This document shows, one piece after another, positions 12,640-24,569 of a stretch of 64,000 bases of DNA. Positions within the stretch are counted from its first letter, which is position 1; every line of letters starts with the position of its first letter. The stretch comes from Megaleporinus macrocephalus (taxonomy: Eukaryota; Chordata; Actinopteri; Characiformes; Anostomidae), in contig CM038726.1 of NCBI GenBank assembly GCA_021613375.1, forward strand, positions 12,284,253 to 12,348,252, written 5' to 3'. A program made the translations under genes and the position numbers. The notes below the pieces were generated by a model, which had not been told where the DNA came from, did no database searches, and saw only the letters and a list, made by a program, of their open reading frames with translations.

Positions 12640-12890
12640 ATCACATGATGTCAGGACTGAAACTATACAAGCCACAATGATGCTGAGACAGAGACAAGAT
12701 ACATGATGTTGAGATTTAGACAAGCCGAGTCACAATGATGGCAAGATTGAGACAAGGCGAGTCACAATGATGCTAAGACTGAGATAAGGCGAGTCACAAT
12801 GATGTTGAAACTGAGACAAGGCGAGTCACAATGATGTTGAAACTGAGACAAGGCGAGTCACGATGTTGAAACATTGTGGCAAGGCAAGTC
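12640..12890. repeat. 32-bp minisatellite
   Basis: Tandem copies of a unit about 32 bases long, containing GAGACAAGGCGAGTCACAAT followed by GATGTTGAAACT. The last copies, around 12735-12870, are nearly identical; copies to the left, back to about 12600, are degenerate and keep only ACATGATG and TCACAATGATG words. Copy number decays from right to left. Confidence 0.85.
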
Positions 12891-13260
12891 CCTCCTGTCA
12901 CAATCACAATGAAGTTGAGACAGAGACCACCCTGAGACCATTCACTCAAAGACCAGTGTTGAGACTGGATTCAAGTACTACTACATTAAGCATTATGCCA
13001 AATATATTATTTACTTTTTTGACATCCAACGTCCACGAGGTGCTTAGTCACTATTGTGACGTATTACGACGAAATGTATGACGATAATGATAAAAACGTC
13101 GTCATATTTTGATAAATAAAATAAATACGAATTGTTTTAACATTGGTTTAATTGCAATAAGGCGTTCAGAATGTTTAACATGTTCATAACACATACAAAG
13201 AACTGTATGGGATATTTTTATTTTACAGAACATGGGAAACCAGTGCTGTCCGCATCTCAC

Positions 13261-13462
13261 CGTTATTATAGTTCAAACCGAAACAGCTCTTTCCCTCCAG
13301 GTGTATTCTTCTTGTAAATTCCCACTGGCCGTTGTTTCGACCCCTACAGTCAATGGAAAGTCCGTTAATCGCCACTTCAAGCTCTCCAGTAACATCACGC
13401 TGCTGCTTCACCGCGTTCAGTTTCAAGTTTTCCCCTAAACTGTAACTCAGCTGCTGCTCCAT
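13261..13462 (-). other. Possible first coding exon, unidentified
   Basis: On the minus strand an ATG at 13462 (context GAGCGATGG) opens a frame of 67 codons that runs to a good donor, CG|GTGAGATG, ending the exon at 13261. The peptide includes DVTGELEVAINGLSID, loosely reminiscent of the end of C2 domains in NEDD4-type ubiquitin ligases, but too short to assign. The local sequence is relatively CpG-rich, as for a promoter-proximal exon. No downstream exon was found, and the + strand is also open here for 68 codons, so chance is quite possible. Confidence 0.22.
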
Positions 13463-13499
13463 CGCTCACACGTTTAAACCTGCAACTTTCACAGCGTCG

Positions 13500-13603
13500 C
13501 ACATCCCCCCCTCTCCCCCTCTCTCCCCCCCCCTCTCTCTTCCTCTCCTCTCCCCCTCCCCCCCCCCCCCCCCCCCGCGCCCTTTCCCCCCCCCTCTCCC
13601 CCC

Positions 13604-13649
<46 letters not shown>

Positions 13650-13688
13650 CTCTGCCTCTCTGTGCTATTCGTTGAGAGAGAGAGAGTT

Positions 13689-13740
<52 letters not shown>

Positions 13741-13765
13741 CGAGAGAGAGAGAGAGAGAGAACAC
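13500..13765. repeat. Polypyrimidine/polypurine and GT low-complexity tract
   Basis: About 160 bases of C/T-rich sequence (poly-C, CT and CCTCT runs, 13501-13660) are followed by GTGTGT and then AG-rich repeats to about 13765. The CT arm and the AG arm are partly complementary. Such tracts can form triplex or Z-type DNA and often produce assembly errors. The long serine/leucine and arginine/glutamate frames read from it are artefacts. Confidence 0.9.
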
Positions 13766-14589
13766 AGAGAGAATGAAAACAACACAGTGCTCGGTCTCCC
13801 TCTAGTGGCTGAACAATGTGAACAACAAACATAGTTTTGAAGCAAGCTAGAAGATATTTCCGAGCATATTTAAAATATTACACCTGCATACAGAAGAGAA
13901 CGTCAAAGGAAATTACGTAAAAAAGAGGAGTTTCCAAAAGTTGCAGAGAAGGATGTAGAGCTGGGGATGGCCTTTTTCAGTGTCTTCCTGATGTATAATA
14001 ATCACTGCCAGTCCCAAATGGTGGCCTGTGCAGTGACATGAAGTTTAGAGAAATGTGCTTAGTATTCTTATTTCTTGTAAGCATTCTAGCTAGATGTTGG
14101 ATAAACTGTAGCTGTCTGATTGTGCTGGACCAGTAAAAAGACCACTGCAGTAGTCCAGCCTGCTGGAGATGAATGCATTAATTACTTTTTCATGGTCTTG
14201 TTGTGGATATTAAACTTTGCGAAATTCTTGAGATGGTAAAAGGCTGCTTTTGTTATTCTCTTTTTATTGGTTTCTGTTTGAGGTCTAAATTAAATGTTAT
14301 GTGAAGATTTCTGACTGATTAGTCCTCAGAACTCTGGTGTCTGACCTGAAGGTGAGCACTGACCTGAAGGTCAAAAAACTTGTTAGGACTGGTTAGGTAG
14401 GTCAGGATTTGTCCTTATGAATTGTAAGCACATGAATGGAAATGACAACTCCAGATAAAATCTCTTACTGTTTAAACTTTGTGCTAACACAACCAATGGC
14501 AACTCTAAGCAGGTCTGGAAAAATAACAAATCAAGAGAAGTTTGTAAAAAGATTCCACTCTTCAAAACATCATTAAGAACTCAATTTAA
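13766..14589. other. Intergenic spacer, nothing identified
   Basis: No coding signal recognised. A phrase around 14130-14160 (GACCAGTAAAAAGACCACTGCAGTAGTCCAG) is repeat-like; the rest is ordinary AT-rich spacer. Confidence 0.3.
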
Positions 14590-15145
14590 TTCAATTCAAG
14601 TTTATTTGTATAGTAATTTTTTTGTTGTCGCAAAGGAGCTTTACAGAGGTTTACGGAAGAGAACAGTTACAACATGTATACTTCAGTGATCAAGCCAGAC
14701 GCAACGGTGGCAAGGAAAAACTCCCTCAAGACTGGAGGAGGAAACCTTCACAAGAGGAGACCCGTCCCCCTCTGATCAGACAGTTTTTACAGGTTATTAG
14801 GCCAAATTTAGAATAAAAGCTAAGAGAATGTCTGATTGAAGTCTATGAAAGCTTTAGAAACTGCACAGGTAGAGGTAGAGTCTCAGACTGAGTCTGTGTA
14901 AAAAGTGAGAGTGAACTGAAACAGTCTCAGCATATCGCAATGCTGGTACATCTGGATGGCACAGTAGTGCAGTTAAGGGGGTAGCAGATGGCAAGATTGA
15001 AGAGGAAAACTGGTTGGTGTCAGGTGAGGAGGAGGCCCTGATGGTCAGTCTTCCATCAGCATTCGGCGGGACAGGAGGGCAGTCATTATCTTCTGAGGCA
15101 ATTTTTTTTCTACTTGGGATCATGACTATAGAGAATATGGAAAAA
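14590..15145 (-). mobile_element. 3' end of a non-LTR retrotransposon (LINE)
   Basis: This segment matches the tail of the LINE at 52125-54115 word by word and in the same orientation: AAGTTTATTTGTATAG, GTTGTCGCAAAGGAGCTTTA, GGCAAGGAAAAACTCCCT, CTGGTACATCTGGATGGCAC and GACTATAGAGAATATG. The reverse transcriptase part is absent, so this is a 5'-truncated insertion that retains only the 3' untranslated region. The minus-strand frame 14854-15123 lies within it and is not a gene. Confidence 0.8.
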
Positions 15146-16080
15146 AACTGTGGAAGTTAAAGCAAGATCTGGAAAACAAATAAAACTCTCAGATTACTGC
15201 TGTTTAACTAAAAGACAATTAAATCATATGACAGCAAAGGACCTGCAGGAAACAGGTAAGGTAGTAAACCATCACACTGTGCAGAACTCCCTGCAAATAC
15301 AGAATCTTAATGGAAGAGGCATCAAAAAGAAACCGTACCTGCGACCTCATCACAACAGTGAATCTCTTTTGCAAAACAACATCAAAGTAAATCAAAAGTG
15401 CCGTGGACAAGATGTAAGAATACAACTATTAGGTCACAATGCATAAAGGTGTATTTGAAAAACAAATGCAGCATTTGATAACTTTTAAGCAAGCAATGGG
15501 GTGAATCTACTGAGCTTTGTAGTTGTGTCAGTGCAGTCAGTGGCATGGGAAACACTGCAAAGGGAAAATGATTCAAAAACTGAATATGAAAAGAGGCTTA
15601 TTTGGCATTTGTTCTTAGAAAATAACACAATTTAAACACAATCAAGAGCACAAATGTGAATCAGGCATAGATGTTGTCTTAGAAACTTTCTCAAGAACAA
15701 AGATAAGGAGGATGTTGGTGAAATGGGGCTCAATGGATACCCCACTATGCACAATGACCTACAAGAAATGCAAGCAGCAACTTTTGACATGGCACCCTAA
15801 TTTAAACATGATTAAAACTTATTTTACCCCTCCAGCTGACACTTGGCATAAGACACAGTAAATTTACTCTTATGGCCAGCTGCTCCAGAGCATCCCATTA
15901 GATTAGTAACACTTATAAAGATTATACAATTTATGTGCGCATACTTAAATGCTTGTTGCAGAAATAGATGCAACTTAAAGTAGCAGCATTCACTAATTAG
16001 AAGAGCTGTAAAGATTTTGGACACACACGTTTGTTTATGTGAACTGTGGACTGTGGGGCTATTCACTCATTTTCTGGAGA
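15146..16080. other. Spacer, possible transposon remnant
   Basis: The + frame at 15150-15446 contains words such as LSDYCCLTKRQLNHMTAKDL and NLNGRGIKKKPYL, which hint at the helix-turn-helix part of a decayed Tc1-like transposase: a phrase about ligating partners after a DNA-binding region followed by R-x-KP. No inverted termini were found. The remainder shows nothing recognisable. Confidence 0.35.
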
Positions 16081-16084
16081 CCTA

Positions 16085-16170
16085 CTCAAACCTTAACCAG
16101 ACCTACCACTAGCCTAATCCTAATCCTAACCCTACCCTTATCCTAACCTTAACCTTACTCTGACCTTAAC
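16085..16170. repeat. Degenerate CCTAAC-type repeat
   Basis: Runs of CCTAATCCTAACCCTACCCT and similar words, followed by AAGGTCCCCACAA. In fish genomes this pairing with GGTCCCCAC usually marks a dispersed repeat, so an interstitial telomere relic is less likely. Confidence 0.6.
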
Positions 16171-16779
16171 ATTTAATGATTTACACAGAAACAAAAGGTC
16201 CCCACAACAAGAGTCTATGAACAGTGGTATAAACCTGGCACACACAAACACATATTTTCTAAAGGGAGCATGTTTATTATTTAATGAATTAATAATTTGA
16301 TTTATTATGCTGTGTGTCACAGGTTGGTAAAATAAAACATACAATTTTAAACTGTGCCATAAACGTTTGTTTTGTATGAATTTTTCCTCAAATAGTTGTA
16401 AATCTAAGAGGGTCATTGCAAAACCTATATGATTTTATGTTCCTGCAAACATTTCAGTAAATCCACCAAGGAATATCTCTAAAGAAAGAAATGTAGAATT
16501 CTGGAATGGTGAAGTCAAAGTCTAAATCCTAGATTAATTTAGACGATGATTTGAAATGGTCTGTACATGAAAGAAATCCCTCAAACATCACACCACTGCA
16601 ATAATTAAGTGGAAAAACTTTTCTCAGCTTAAATTAAATGAAACTGATTCAAGTTTTTTTTCTTTGAGGTGATCCAATTATCCATGCTATATATATATAA
16701 ATAGTCCGAACCATTATTGGTATGTTAATATTTCTTATAAAGAGCCAAATATTTAATGGGGTGTCTTAATTTCTTTACA

Positions 16780-17229
16780 AGACGGTAGGTTTTGGGTGCG
16801 TTTCTTTTGTGAATTCTTAGTGAATTCCTGGCACTACGACTATAAGCCGAGCGAGTTGACCATTAACGTCAGTCAGTCTTCCATAGTTTTCCCATTCCGC
16901 CCACTTCCACAAAACTTATGGATCTGGTTCTTTAGACGCGGAGTGACGAACTTAATATAGCCGCTCCGAAAACAATCCCGGTTTCTGTTGGGGGTGAAAC
17001 TCGCTGACTCGCTGGCTCACCTCTTTTTCTTCTCGTCTGCTCGGAAAAACTGGATACTCGACTTGGAGCTGGAGCTTCCGTGTTTTAACACCTGTGACAG
17101 GTAGGCCTGGTCGCAGAACTGGATGCACCTGCAGTGCCGCACGGCCAGCAAAACAGAAGAGCGCTCCGGCTGAAGGAGAGGAAGAAAGTGGCCTGTGTCC
17201 CACTGGACAGAGCTCCAACCCGCGCAGTC
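16780..17229 (+). promoter_or_regulatory. Probable bspry promoter and 5' UTR
   Basis: CpG content rises sharply from about 16830, with CCGCCCAC near 16897 and several further GC-rich words before the ATG at 17230. No TATA box was seen at an obvious distance. The frame of bspry stays open upstream to about 17134 but contains no ATG there. Confidence 0.4.
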
Positions 17230-20200
17230 ATGAGTACGGAATATAGACTTTGTGATTTAGCCGTGGTGTCCTTAAGGGACACGGAGCAGGAGAGGGACTG
17301 TGCAGTGCGGGGGGCTTCGGAAAACAACAGCGAGTTTCAGTCTGACGTATCTGAAGACCCCCGTGTACGTACGTTTCGTTACTCAAACGGCAGCGTGAAG
17401 CCAGACTTACCGACGGACTCGGCCGCTGTCGGAGAAAAGACCCTGTGCCCCGTACACGGGTCGGAGCTCGACCGGTACTGTAGCACGGAGGGGAGACTCG
17501 CTTGCACCGTATGTGTCACTCAAGGCTCTTGTCAGGGTCACACAGTGACACAGCTGGCTGACCGAGCCACGGCGGTGAGGGTGAGTTAAGATTAGTTATG
17601 TATTTAAACTTGGATAAGAAAAAAAATTGTGCCTGAAACTCAGAACATCGTATCTCAACGACTGGCTTAAAACTGCCTGTTGTTTTGTGGTGGTATGTGC
17701 TTCAGACTATTAGCTTTGCTGCTTAAGTCTACAAAAATACCTGTTTATTATGTTTCTACCCCTGATTGTAACTCTTATTTAAACACTTTTTAAGTGGATT
17801 GAGCCATGCGGTAAATTTAACACGGGGGAATTTGAATGTTGACATTTGACTTATTAGCATGGCCGCCTTTTAGCAGCCTGACCGGTTCAGGATTTCACTA
17901 AGCAGGACTCCTCAGTTAGCCAGATAACCTGAGCCCAAAGATGAAGACTGTCCAGCAGGAAAGCTCATCAGTTCTCTTCCTTTTTGACCAGCTTCACTTT
18001 GGGCTTATGTTTTTTGACTAACTGAGAAATTCTACTCTGTTGAACACCCACCTGGACATTACCTTTAGTTAGGAATCATTGTTGTAAACATAGATTTTTT
18101 ACAAACGAATTGTGTTATTCATTTTAAGCAAATGTTCGATACAGAAAGCCGTCTTTACAGTGTTGTGTTATTGATGGTAAAATAGTGGTTGAAAAAGCAA
18201 AACAAAACAAGCCACTGTTGCTGTACAACACCCTGCAAATACAGCCACATCCTGCATGTATAGCTTTTTATAACACTGTTGTATTGTATATTTCAGTCAT
18301 ACACATATTCAAAACTGTTTCATGTAACACATTTCTGTGTTTGAGCGCTAAACTCTTTGGACGCCTGCTTCCAAGTATCTTTTCTGAGTAGCAAATTTGA
18401 CATCAAACCACTTTCCGCTACTTTATGTATGTCTCACTGACTGAATTATTTAAAAATCTGTGGAACTCCCCTTTAATGTAGACCTGCTGTGAGAGGGTTC
18501 CTCATTAAAAATGCTCTTTCTTTTAGAACCAGTTGGTGGACATCTGTGAGAAGATGCAGCTGCAAGCACTTCGGATTGAACGTTTCATACAGCACACGCT
18601 GAGTGCTAAAGAGAGAGCTGTGCAGGTAATTGGTGGGCATACATGCACACATATACACACACATGCAGAAATACCTTACATAACTACTCCTATACGAAGG
18701 AGACTTCTGCTTCGCCCAAAAACAAAACTGGCTATTTATTTAAGTAATTTTAAGGGTCACTTGATAAGCCAAATATATAAAAGGTAACTGTGGGAGTATC
18801 ATCACATTAAAGATCTGAATTTCCTCCCACCTTTAACCAGTATATACAGCCTGATTCTAAAACATAAATCACATGTTTTTGCTGCTGCAAAATATTTGAG
18901 GTACTTCTCATCGTGATTTAGTGTCAAATTATGTGTGCACACTTTAATAAATGCCTTGATAAATTTGTTGCTTCCTTCTGAATCAGGATTGTCACACTCC
19001 TGGAATCATCAACTCTGGAATCTTTTGATAATTAGCTTATGAGTTAAATCTGGTCTTATTACATGGAAGTCTAGATTGTATTATAAACCATGCCATGTTG
19101 TGTACCATGTTGTATATAACCCTAACCCCGACGTAGACCAGTTTTAGAGAACCTGCAACAGCACTACAGCATAGTAACAAGCCCTGATTAATTTATAGCG
19201 CATTACGCCATTCTATATAAGTCATGTTGTAATTTTAATTACTTCTCACTAGCTCATTAAATGTAAATGTACTTAAATATGGAATTATCCACATAAGGAA
19301 TCATGTATTTGTATTAAAAATAGCAAATTGATGCCAATTAACAGCGGTTAAATGTGGCACTGCTGTTTTACTTGTGCTGAACCTAAAAATCCTAAAAATG
19401 TTTTCAGATGTTGTGTTTTTGCCACGGTTCCTTCAAATGATAATGCTTACTGTTGTAACACAATAAGAGCCTGTAACTTTTTATAACACTGTAATGGCTG
19501 TGTGGTGCAGGTGGAGGCGAGCAGTGCACGGGAACGGGTGGTGGCTCAGGTGAACGCTGCGCGTGAGGCTTTGGAGGAAGAGGAGCAGCGTCTGCTGGAG
19601 GCTGTACAGAGGGAGGAAGAACGTGTGGAGCAGTGTCTCCTCACCCAGCGGGCACACTGGGGCAAGGCAATGGACACACTCTCAAAGGCCCGCACCAGTC
19701 TTGTGCATACACTCACACACTCCTCTGACAGCATGCTTGTGGTGAGCAACAAAGCCTCAATTAGTTTGGCTGCAATAAACTATGGCTATTACTATTCATT
19801 ATATTAGTAATACAGTATGAGTGATAATATGTAATAATTATACACATCCTAACAAGAGTAACATAGCTCTACTACTTATATCAGGCTTGAAGGGGACCTT
19901 TTATGCTTATCTGGTTTTCCTTTGCCTTTAGTTTTTTTACGTAGCTTTTTCTAATTGTTCATGCCTGAAGGAGAAACTCTCTCTCACAGAAACCACGTTT
20001 CTCACCTGAAACACGTTTGCCTCATTGTAATTCCACCCCTGTACTTTGTTGCAATGTGACATCATCTCATAACACAGTTCCTGTTGCCTGCCTACTGCCA
20101 AACTTGGCACATAGAGAAAAAAGAATAAAATTTAACTGTCTGGAACAATGGCACAGCCATTGTAGGAATAGCCACAGTGATGTGGGGATAGCAGGGTAGC

Positions 20201-23200
20201 AGGATGCTGCTCTAGCAGTTGACCAGACTGGGTGAAGCGACCGCACTCTGGTCTCATCAAGAGTAGGGCTTAAAGACACAGGAGCTCAAACACAGACACA
20301 GAGTGAATACAAATGTACAGCGTTGTGAATTCTTCATATTTCATATCTTGTTGGTGTAATTAGTTTAGGCGTCACTACCTTCAATGTGTAGTGCTTGCAC
20401 TGATAAGGGAGAGGGGGAGTTTTATACTGCTGCTGTATTACTCAGTGGTACGCAGTCAGAGACGATAAACTGTTTTACGAAACTGCTGCACTCACTGTAT
20501 ACATGCATGTAGTGTTACCACTGAGTATGTGCATTACTCCTATGGCTGCACTGAATCATTGCTGTTCCTAAATACAGTAAACAAGTTAGACCTCATCTGA
20601 TGACTTTGTGCTCTCTGACTAAAGCCCTGTAGCGGTCAAGATCAATATTAACCAGTTCCGTGAGACATATTGTCAACATATAGTATGAGGAAAATCTTGT
20701 GTTTGAGAAAATTGAAGTATGTTAATCTATTCTAGTAGACCCAGAAATAAAATTATAAACATTAAAAATGAGTATAGTAAGTCCAGTTTAAAGGCACAGT
20801 GATAAAAAGCAGCAAGGGATAAAGAAAATGATGAAATTGAATTATAACAATGTTTTGGTTCAATAATTCACACAAATGAATTGGTATTTCTAAAAAAGAC
20901 TGTAGTAGGAGATTTTAAAATATGCATTCTTGTCATGCAAATTACCAACTAAACACTGCCCATTCATCAAAAAGGTCCACTTTAAATGGTTCAGTTTTAA
21001 TCATCTCATTGTGACAGCATTACAATACAGTACAGTATACATGGAATTGCATTGACCACTGTTTCTTTGATTCTCACAGAGTTCCAACCAGGAAATATCA
21101 GACAGGTAATTTCTAAGATTTACATGTAAAGCCACACACTTGTTGTTAAGTACAACACACATCTGTATCAACACATGATTCTGTAAAGCTGCTTCACAAC
21201 TGTATGTGTGTACATGCTTGTGTGTGCATGTGTCAGGATCGAGGAGGCTGACGGTGTGGGGGAGCCCAAAGATACGGAGCAGCTGAATCTGAACAGGGAC
21301 TGCAGTGACAGTAAACTCATGTTGGGGCTGTGGGCTAGTGCTCTCCTGCTGGGACCATCTGGTCAGTACACACACACACACACACAAGGCTGCCTTATTA
21401 TTCTTACAGATATCTTTCTGTATGGATGATGATGATATGGTTTCATAGCTTAATTGCAACCCTGGCAAAAAAAAGATTTTGGTTGCAACTTACTTGACAG
21501 TGAGAGCCTTTTTGACTGACATCAAACCACTAATCAGTGAGCAAATCAAGTTAAAAAATAATGCTTAAATACATAGTTGCAACAAGTGGTATGACAGTCT
21601 GTAAACATGTGATGATTACTTATTTACTTGCTACTAAATTCTTCCAGTAAAAGTTTTGATTAAGTTTTAAAGATGGGCTTTGGTGAATTTTCAGTCCAGT
21701 AGCTATGTTTTGCTGTAAAAGCACTGAGAAACGTGCCTGTTAAAAAAAAGTAGCGGCAGCAACAGTTGTGTGTTGAAATGCAAATGAATAAATGAGATGC
21801 AGACTAATAAATGAGAGCTCAACTCTTATTTGGAAGGTTGGAAAGAAAACATGTTTGCACTGTTTATTTTGATCTAAACTCACAACTTTAGAATTATCAC
21901 AGTTATCTACAGGAGGGAGTTTTAAACCTGATGTCTTGATGCAGGCCCATTCTAACTAGCTGAATTATGAAATACCAGGAAACTTGGGGCATTGTCTTTT
22001 TGCATGAGATTGATGTAACCTGGACTATATTTATGAGTCAGTTTTATGGTAGATAGAGACTGCTGCAATCTTTACACAGAGTCTGTAAAATGTTACTGAC
22101 AGATTTAGATGAAACTAAAACTACAGGGATACTTTGTCAATAATTACATAACCTCACCTCCCCATGTTAAACTCGCAAGAAGAATGAAACCTAAATAAGA
22201 ATGAAGTCCTAAATAAGTCCTCCTGATAATCTCTTTTACTTACATAGACACACAGTCCAAAAGTATTCAGTTGGACTAATTATTAATCTAATGAGTGAAT
22301 TCACCTGCTTTAAGGTGCATTCATTACTGACAGAGGCTTTCAGTTGCGCAAATACATCTTAAATAATCTGCATATAAAGCATTGCCAATATAACAGGATG
22401 CTCTGGAGCAGCCACACATGAGCATAAGGTCATCATGTTAAAAGCCAGACGTAATCAAGCTTCCCAAAGCATCGAGCTGTGCAACAGTGAAACGGTGCTC
22501 TTTGAAGTGATGGAGCACTTTAGGATGGAGTGGTGTTTGTGACACAGAAATCATCATCCAACAACAGTATCAGATGTTCCTGTGGCTGAATGCAGTCAAA
22601 CATTCACAGCAGTGTCCAAATATCTAGTTCTTCCTGATACAAAACAAAAGCTTTAGTCATATTATGGAGCTTTAGCAGATTTAGTCTGAAGCATTGTGTA
22701 ATTACAGCATATTTCATTTGCCACTTCTGTTTTTTCTAGATTTAGAATTATAAGGACCGCAAAACACAGATAGTTTACATGTGTCCCAATTTTTATTTTT
22801 CTGTATTTTCCGTTTACATTGTGGAAAAAAGATGAGTGGATCAATAGAAATGCTCCAAAATTGCTTGGAGAATTTCCATTCCATTGATCCATTGACTTAC
22901 ATTGAAAGTGAGGCTTTTGGCTTCTCCTGTAAAGTTAACATTTTAGAGATACCTGTTTTTCATTAGACAGCGACGATATACTGGTCTTAAAGGCACAGGA
23001 ACAAAAGCAGCCTGTTTGGAAAAGGATAAAGTAAAAACAGGTTATGAAAGTTCTCGTGTCTTCACGTCTTCTCTGCTTGCTTTATAGCTCCTGGTCCAGC
23101 TCGCCTGCACTTTGATGAGCGCAGCGTCAGCCCTCTCCTGTCCCTGTCGTCTGACTGCCGCACCCTCACCTTCCTCCCCAAACGCCAGCGCCAGACGCCC

Positions 23201-23623
23201 CCCAACGATCCAGAGCGCTTTGACAGCTGGCCCAACGCTGTCTGCTCCCAGCCCATCTCCTCAGGAACACACAGCTGGGTGCTTGAGGTGGGCAACAGTG
23301 GTGCTTTCAAAGTGGGTGTCTGCTGCTCCAGCATGGCGCGAAAAGGCCCAGGCAATGACACCCGGCTGGGCTACAACAACAAGTCCTGGGTGCTGTCACA
23401 CTATGACGGTGACTTCTCCTTCTGCCACAACGGGCGAAATGTGACTGTCGCAGTGGTGAAGAGGCCCACCAGAGTGGGCCTGCTGCTGGACTGGATCTCA
23501 CAAACTCTGCTCTTCTATGATCCAGACACTATGGCCGTTCTGCACACTTTCAGACAGGCTTTTCCCGAACCGCTCCTGCCTGCTTGTGCTGTGGCCGATC
23601 AAAGCGTCTCTATACTGCAATAA
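17230..23623 (+). CDS. bspry: B-box and SPRY domain-containing protein
   Basis: Exons 17230-17580, 18527-18625, 19511-19741, 21080-21105, 21237-21361 and 23088-23623 join in phase to give 455 residues (human BSPRY is about 402). The order is a B-box zinc finger at about residues 72-105 (CPVHG, RYC, CTVC, CQGH), a charged coiled-coil region in about 118-227 rich in EEEEQRLLEAVQREEERVEQ, and a C-terminal SPRY domain from about 283 (LHFDERSVSPLLSLS, ERFDSWPNA, HSWVLEVG, LLFYDPDTMAVLHTF). There is no RING finger, which separates it from most TRIM proteins. Mammalian BSPRY is reported to bind 14-3-3 proteins and to influence epithelial calcium channels; that role here is inferred by homology. The start at 17230 has G at -3 and is the first ATG in frame. 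The N-terminal 70 residues before the B-box are longer than in mammals. Exon 4 is a 26-base microexon. Confidence 0.95.
22780..22975. repeat. Dispersed repeat in bspry intron 5
   Basis: Shares TCCATTGACTTACATTGAAAGT, TCTCCTGTAAAG and TTTTCATTAGACAG, in the same order and spacing, with the segment at 62855-63085. This marks an interspersed repeat family. The 61-codon frame in it is therefore not a gene. Confidence 0.75.
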
Positions 23624-24569
23624 CTGCACCTGGTATTCTGAATGATTTAATGGTATTATGAATGGAGATCCAAAATGCAATGCCTATGTAGCCTTAATGC
23701 ATGGAAAGTGTAGAATGTAGAGATATTCTGGTTGTAACAAGACCACATGCCTCCAACTGGTAACTTTATTAGAGAAGGAAAAGACATTCTTAACTATTGT
23801 TGTACGTATAATGTATAAGATTATAATCTTATAATCTTGTTCTTTATTCATGAAGGAGCTGAGACACTAATCTGCAATTTTTAAATTTAAATCTTCCAAG
23901 GAGGATCTAACTGAAGTGCTAAAATGTGCCAGACGTGTTTGTGTCCTGGTATTATGAAGCTTGTGTTTGGAATGATTTCTATGCAATATTGTTCAGAAAT
24001 TTATTATTTAATTTAAAGCTGTTAACTGATTTTAGTGTTTTGTGTCACTTTAACAAAAAGGCATGTTTGATTTTCATATTTTCTGTTTTGCATGATGTAT
24101 TTTGATATATTTAATTATACGACATACACGGATAATGTACAATATTATTTTAATGTTTGCATCTTTTGTAATGTTTGCAATTTGTAGTGTCATCATTGCA
24201 CATGTATACAAGAGAGATCAAATATACATAACCTTCCATTAATGACTGCAGTAAAACAAAACTGCTTTAACCTATTCTCCATAGTGATTCTTACTTGAAA
24301 TAAGACAAAGAATAAATGTTATATAGTCATGTGTCAGTCTCTGACTCACCTAGGTGTTTGTTTTAATGATGCCTAACTGTCATGATTCCACCTCTCCCTA
24401 TAGCTGTTACTCGCATTTAGTGTTTAATGAAGTGTGGTGGGTGTGTAGTATATTACGCATTCTTAGGATCACCTGTGTTGAGTTTCGACATGCTCCTGAC
24501 AAAGGATAAAGAAACACTACTAGACGTACGTTAGCCATCAACCTATTTGGAATTACAGCCATTACTTTG
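23624..24569. other. bspry 3' UTR and spacer
   Basis: AT-rich sequence without coding potential. AATAAA at 24311 is a reasonable polyadenylation signal, giving a 3' UTR of about 0.7 kb. Confidence 0.5.
24311..24316 (+). other. Candidate bspry polyadenylation signal
   Basis: AATAAA in the context AAAGAATAAATGTT, about 690 bases after the stop codon. Confidence 0.5.

Noticed and set aside
12640..12890. CRISPR-like array
   Set aside because: The 32-base units are contiguous with no unique spacers, and the genome is that of a vertebrate; it is a minisatellite.
13466..13845. Two long overlapping minus-strand frames rich in Ser/Leu and Arg/Glu
   Set aside because: They are translations of CT and AG simple repeats and have no protein-like composition.
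16085..16170. Interstitial telomeric repeat
   Set aside because: The units are irregular (CCTAATCC, CCTAACC, CCTTATCC) and are followed by GGTCCCCAC, as in a common fish interspersed repeat.
21001..21468. 155-codon minus-strand frame
   Set aside because: It runs antisense across two bspry exons and their introns, including a CA repeat; no family features.
23062..23361. Minus-strand 99-codon frame and a second + frame over the last bspry exon
   Set aside because: They overlap the well-supported SPRY domain exon in another frame; GC-rich coding DNA often leaves such shadows.
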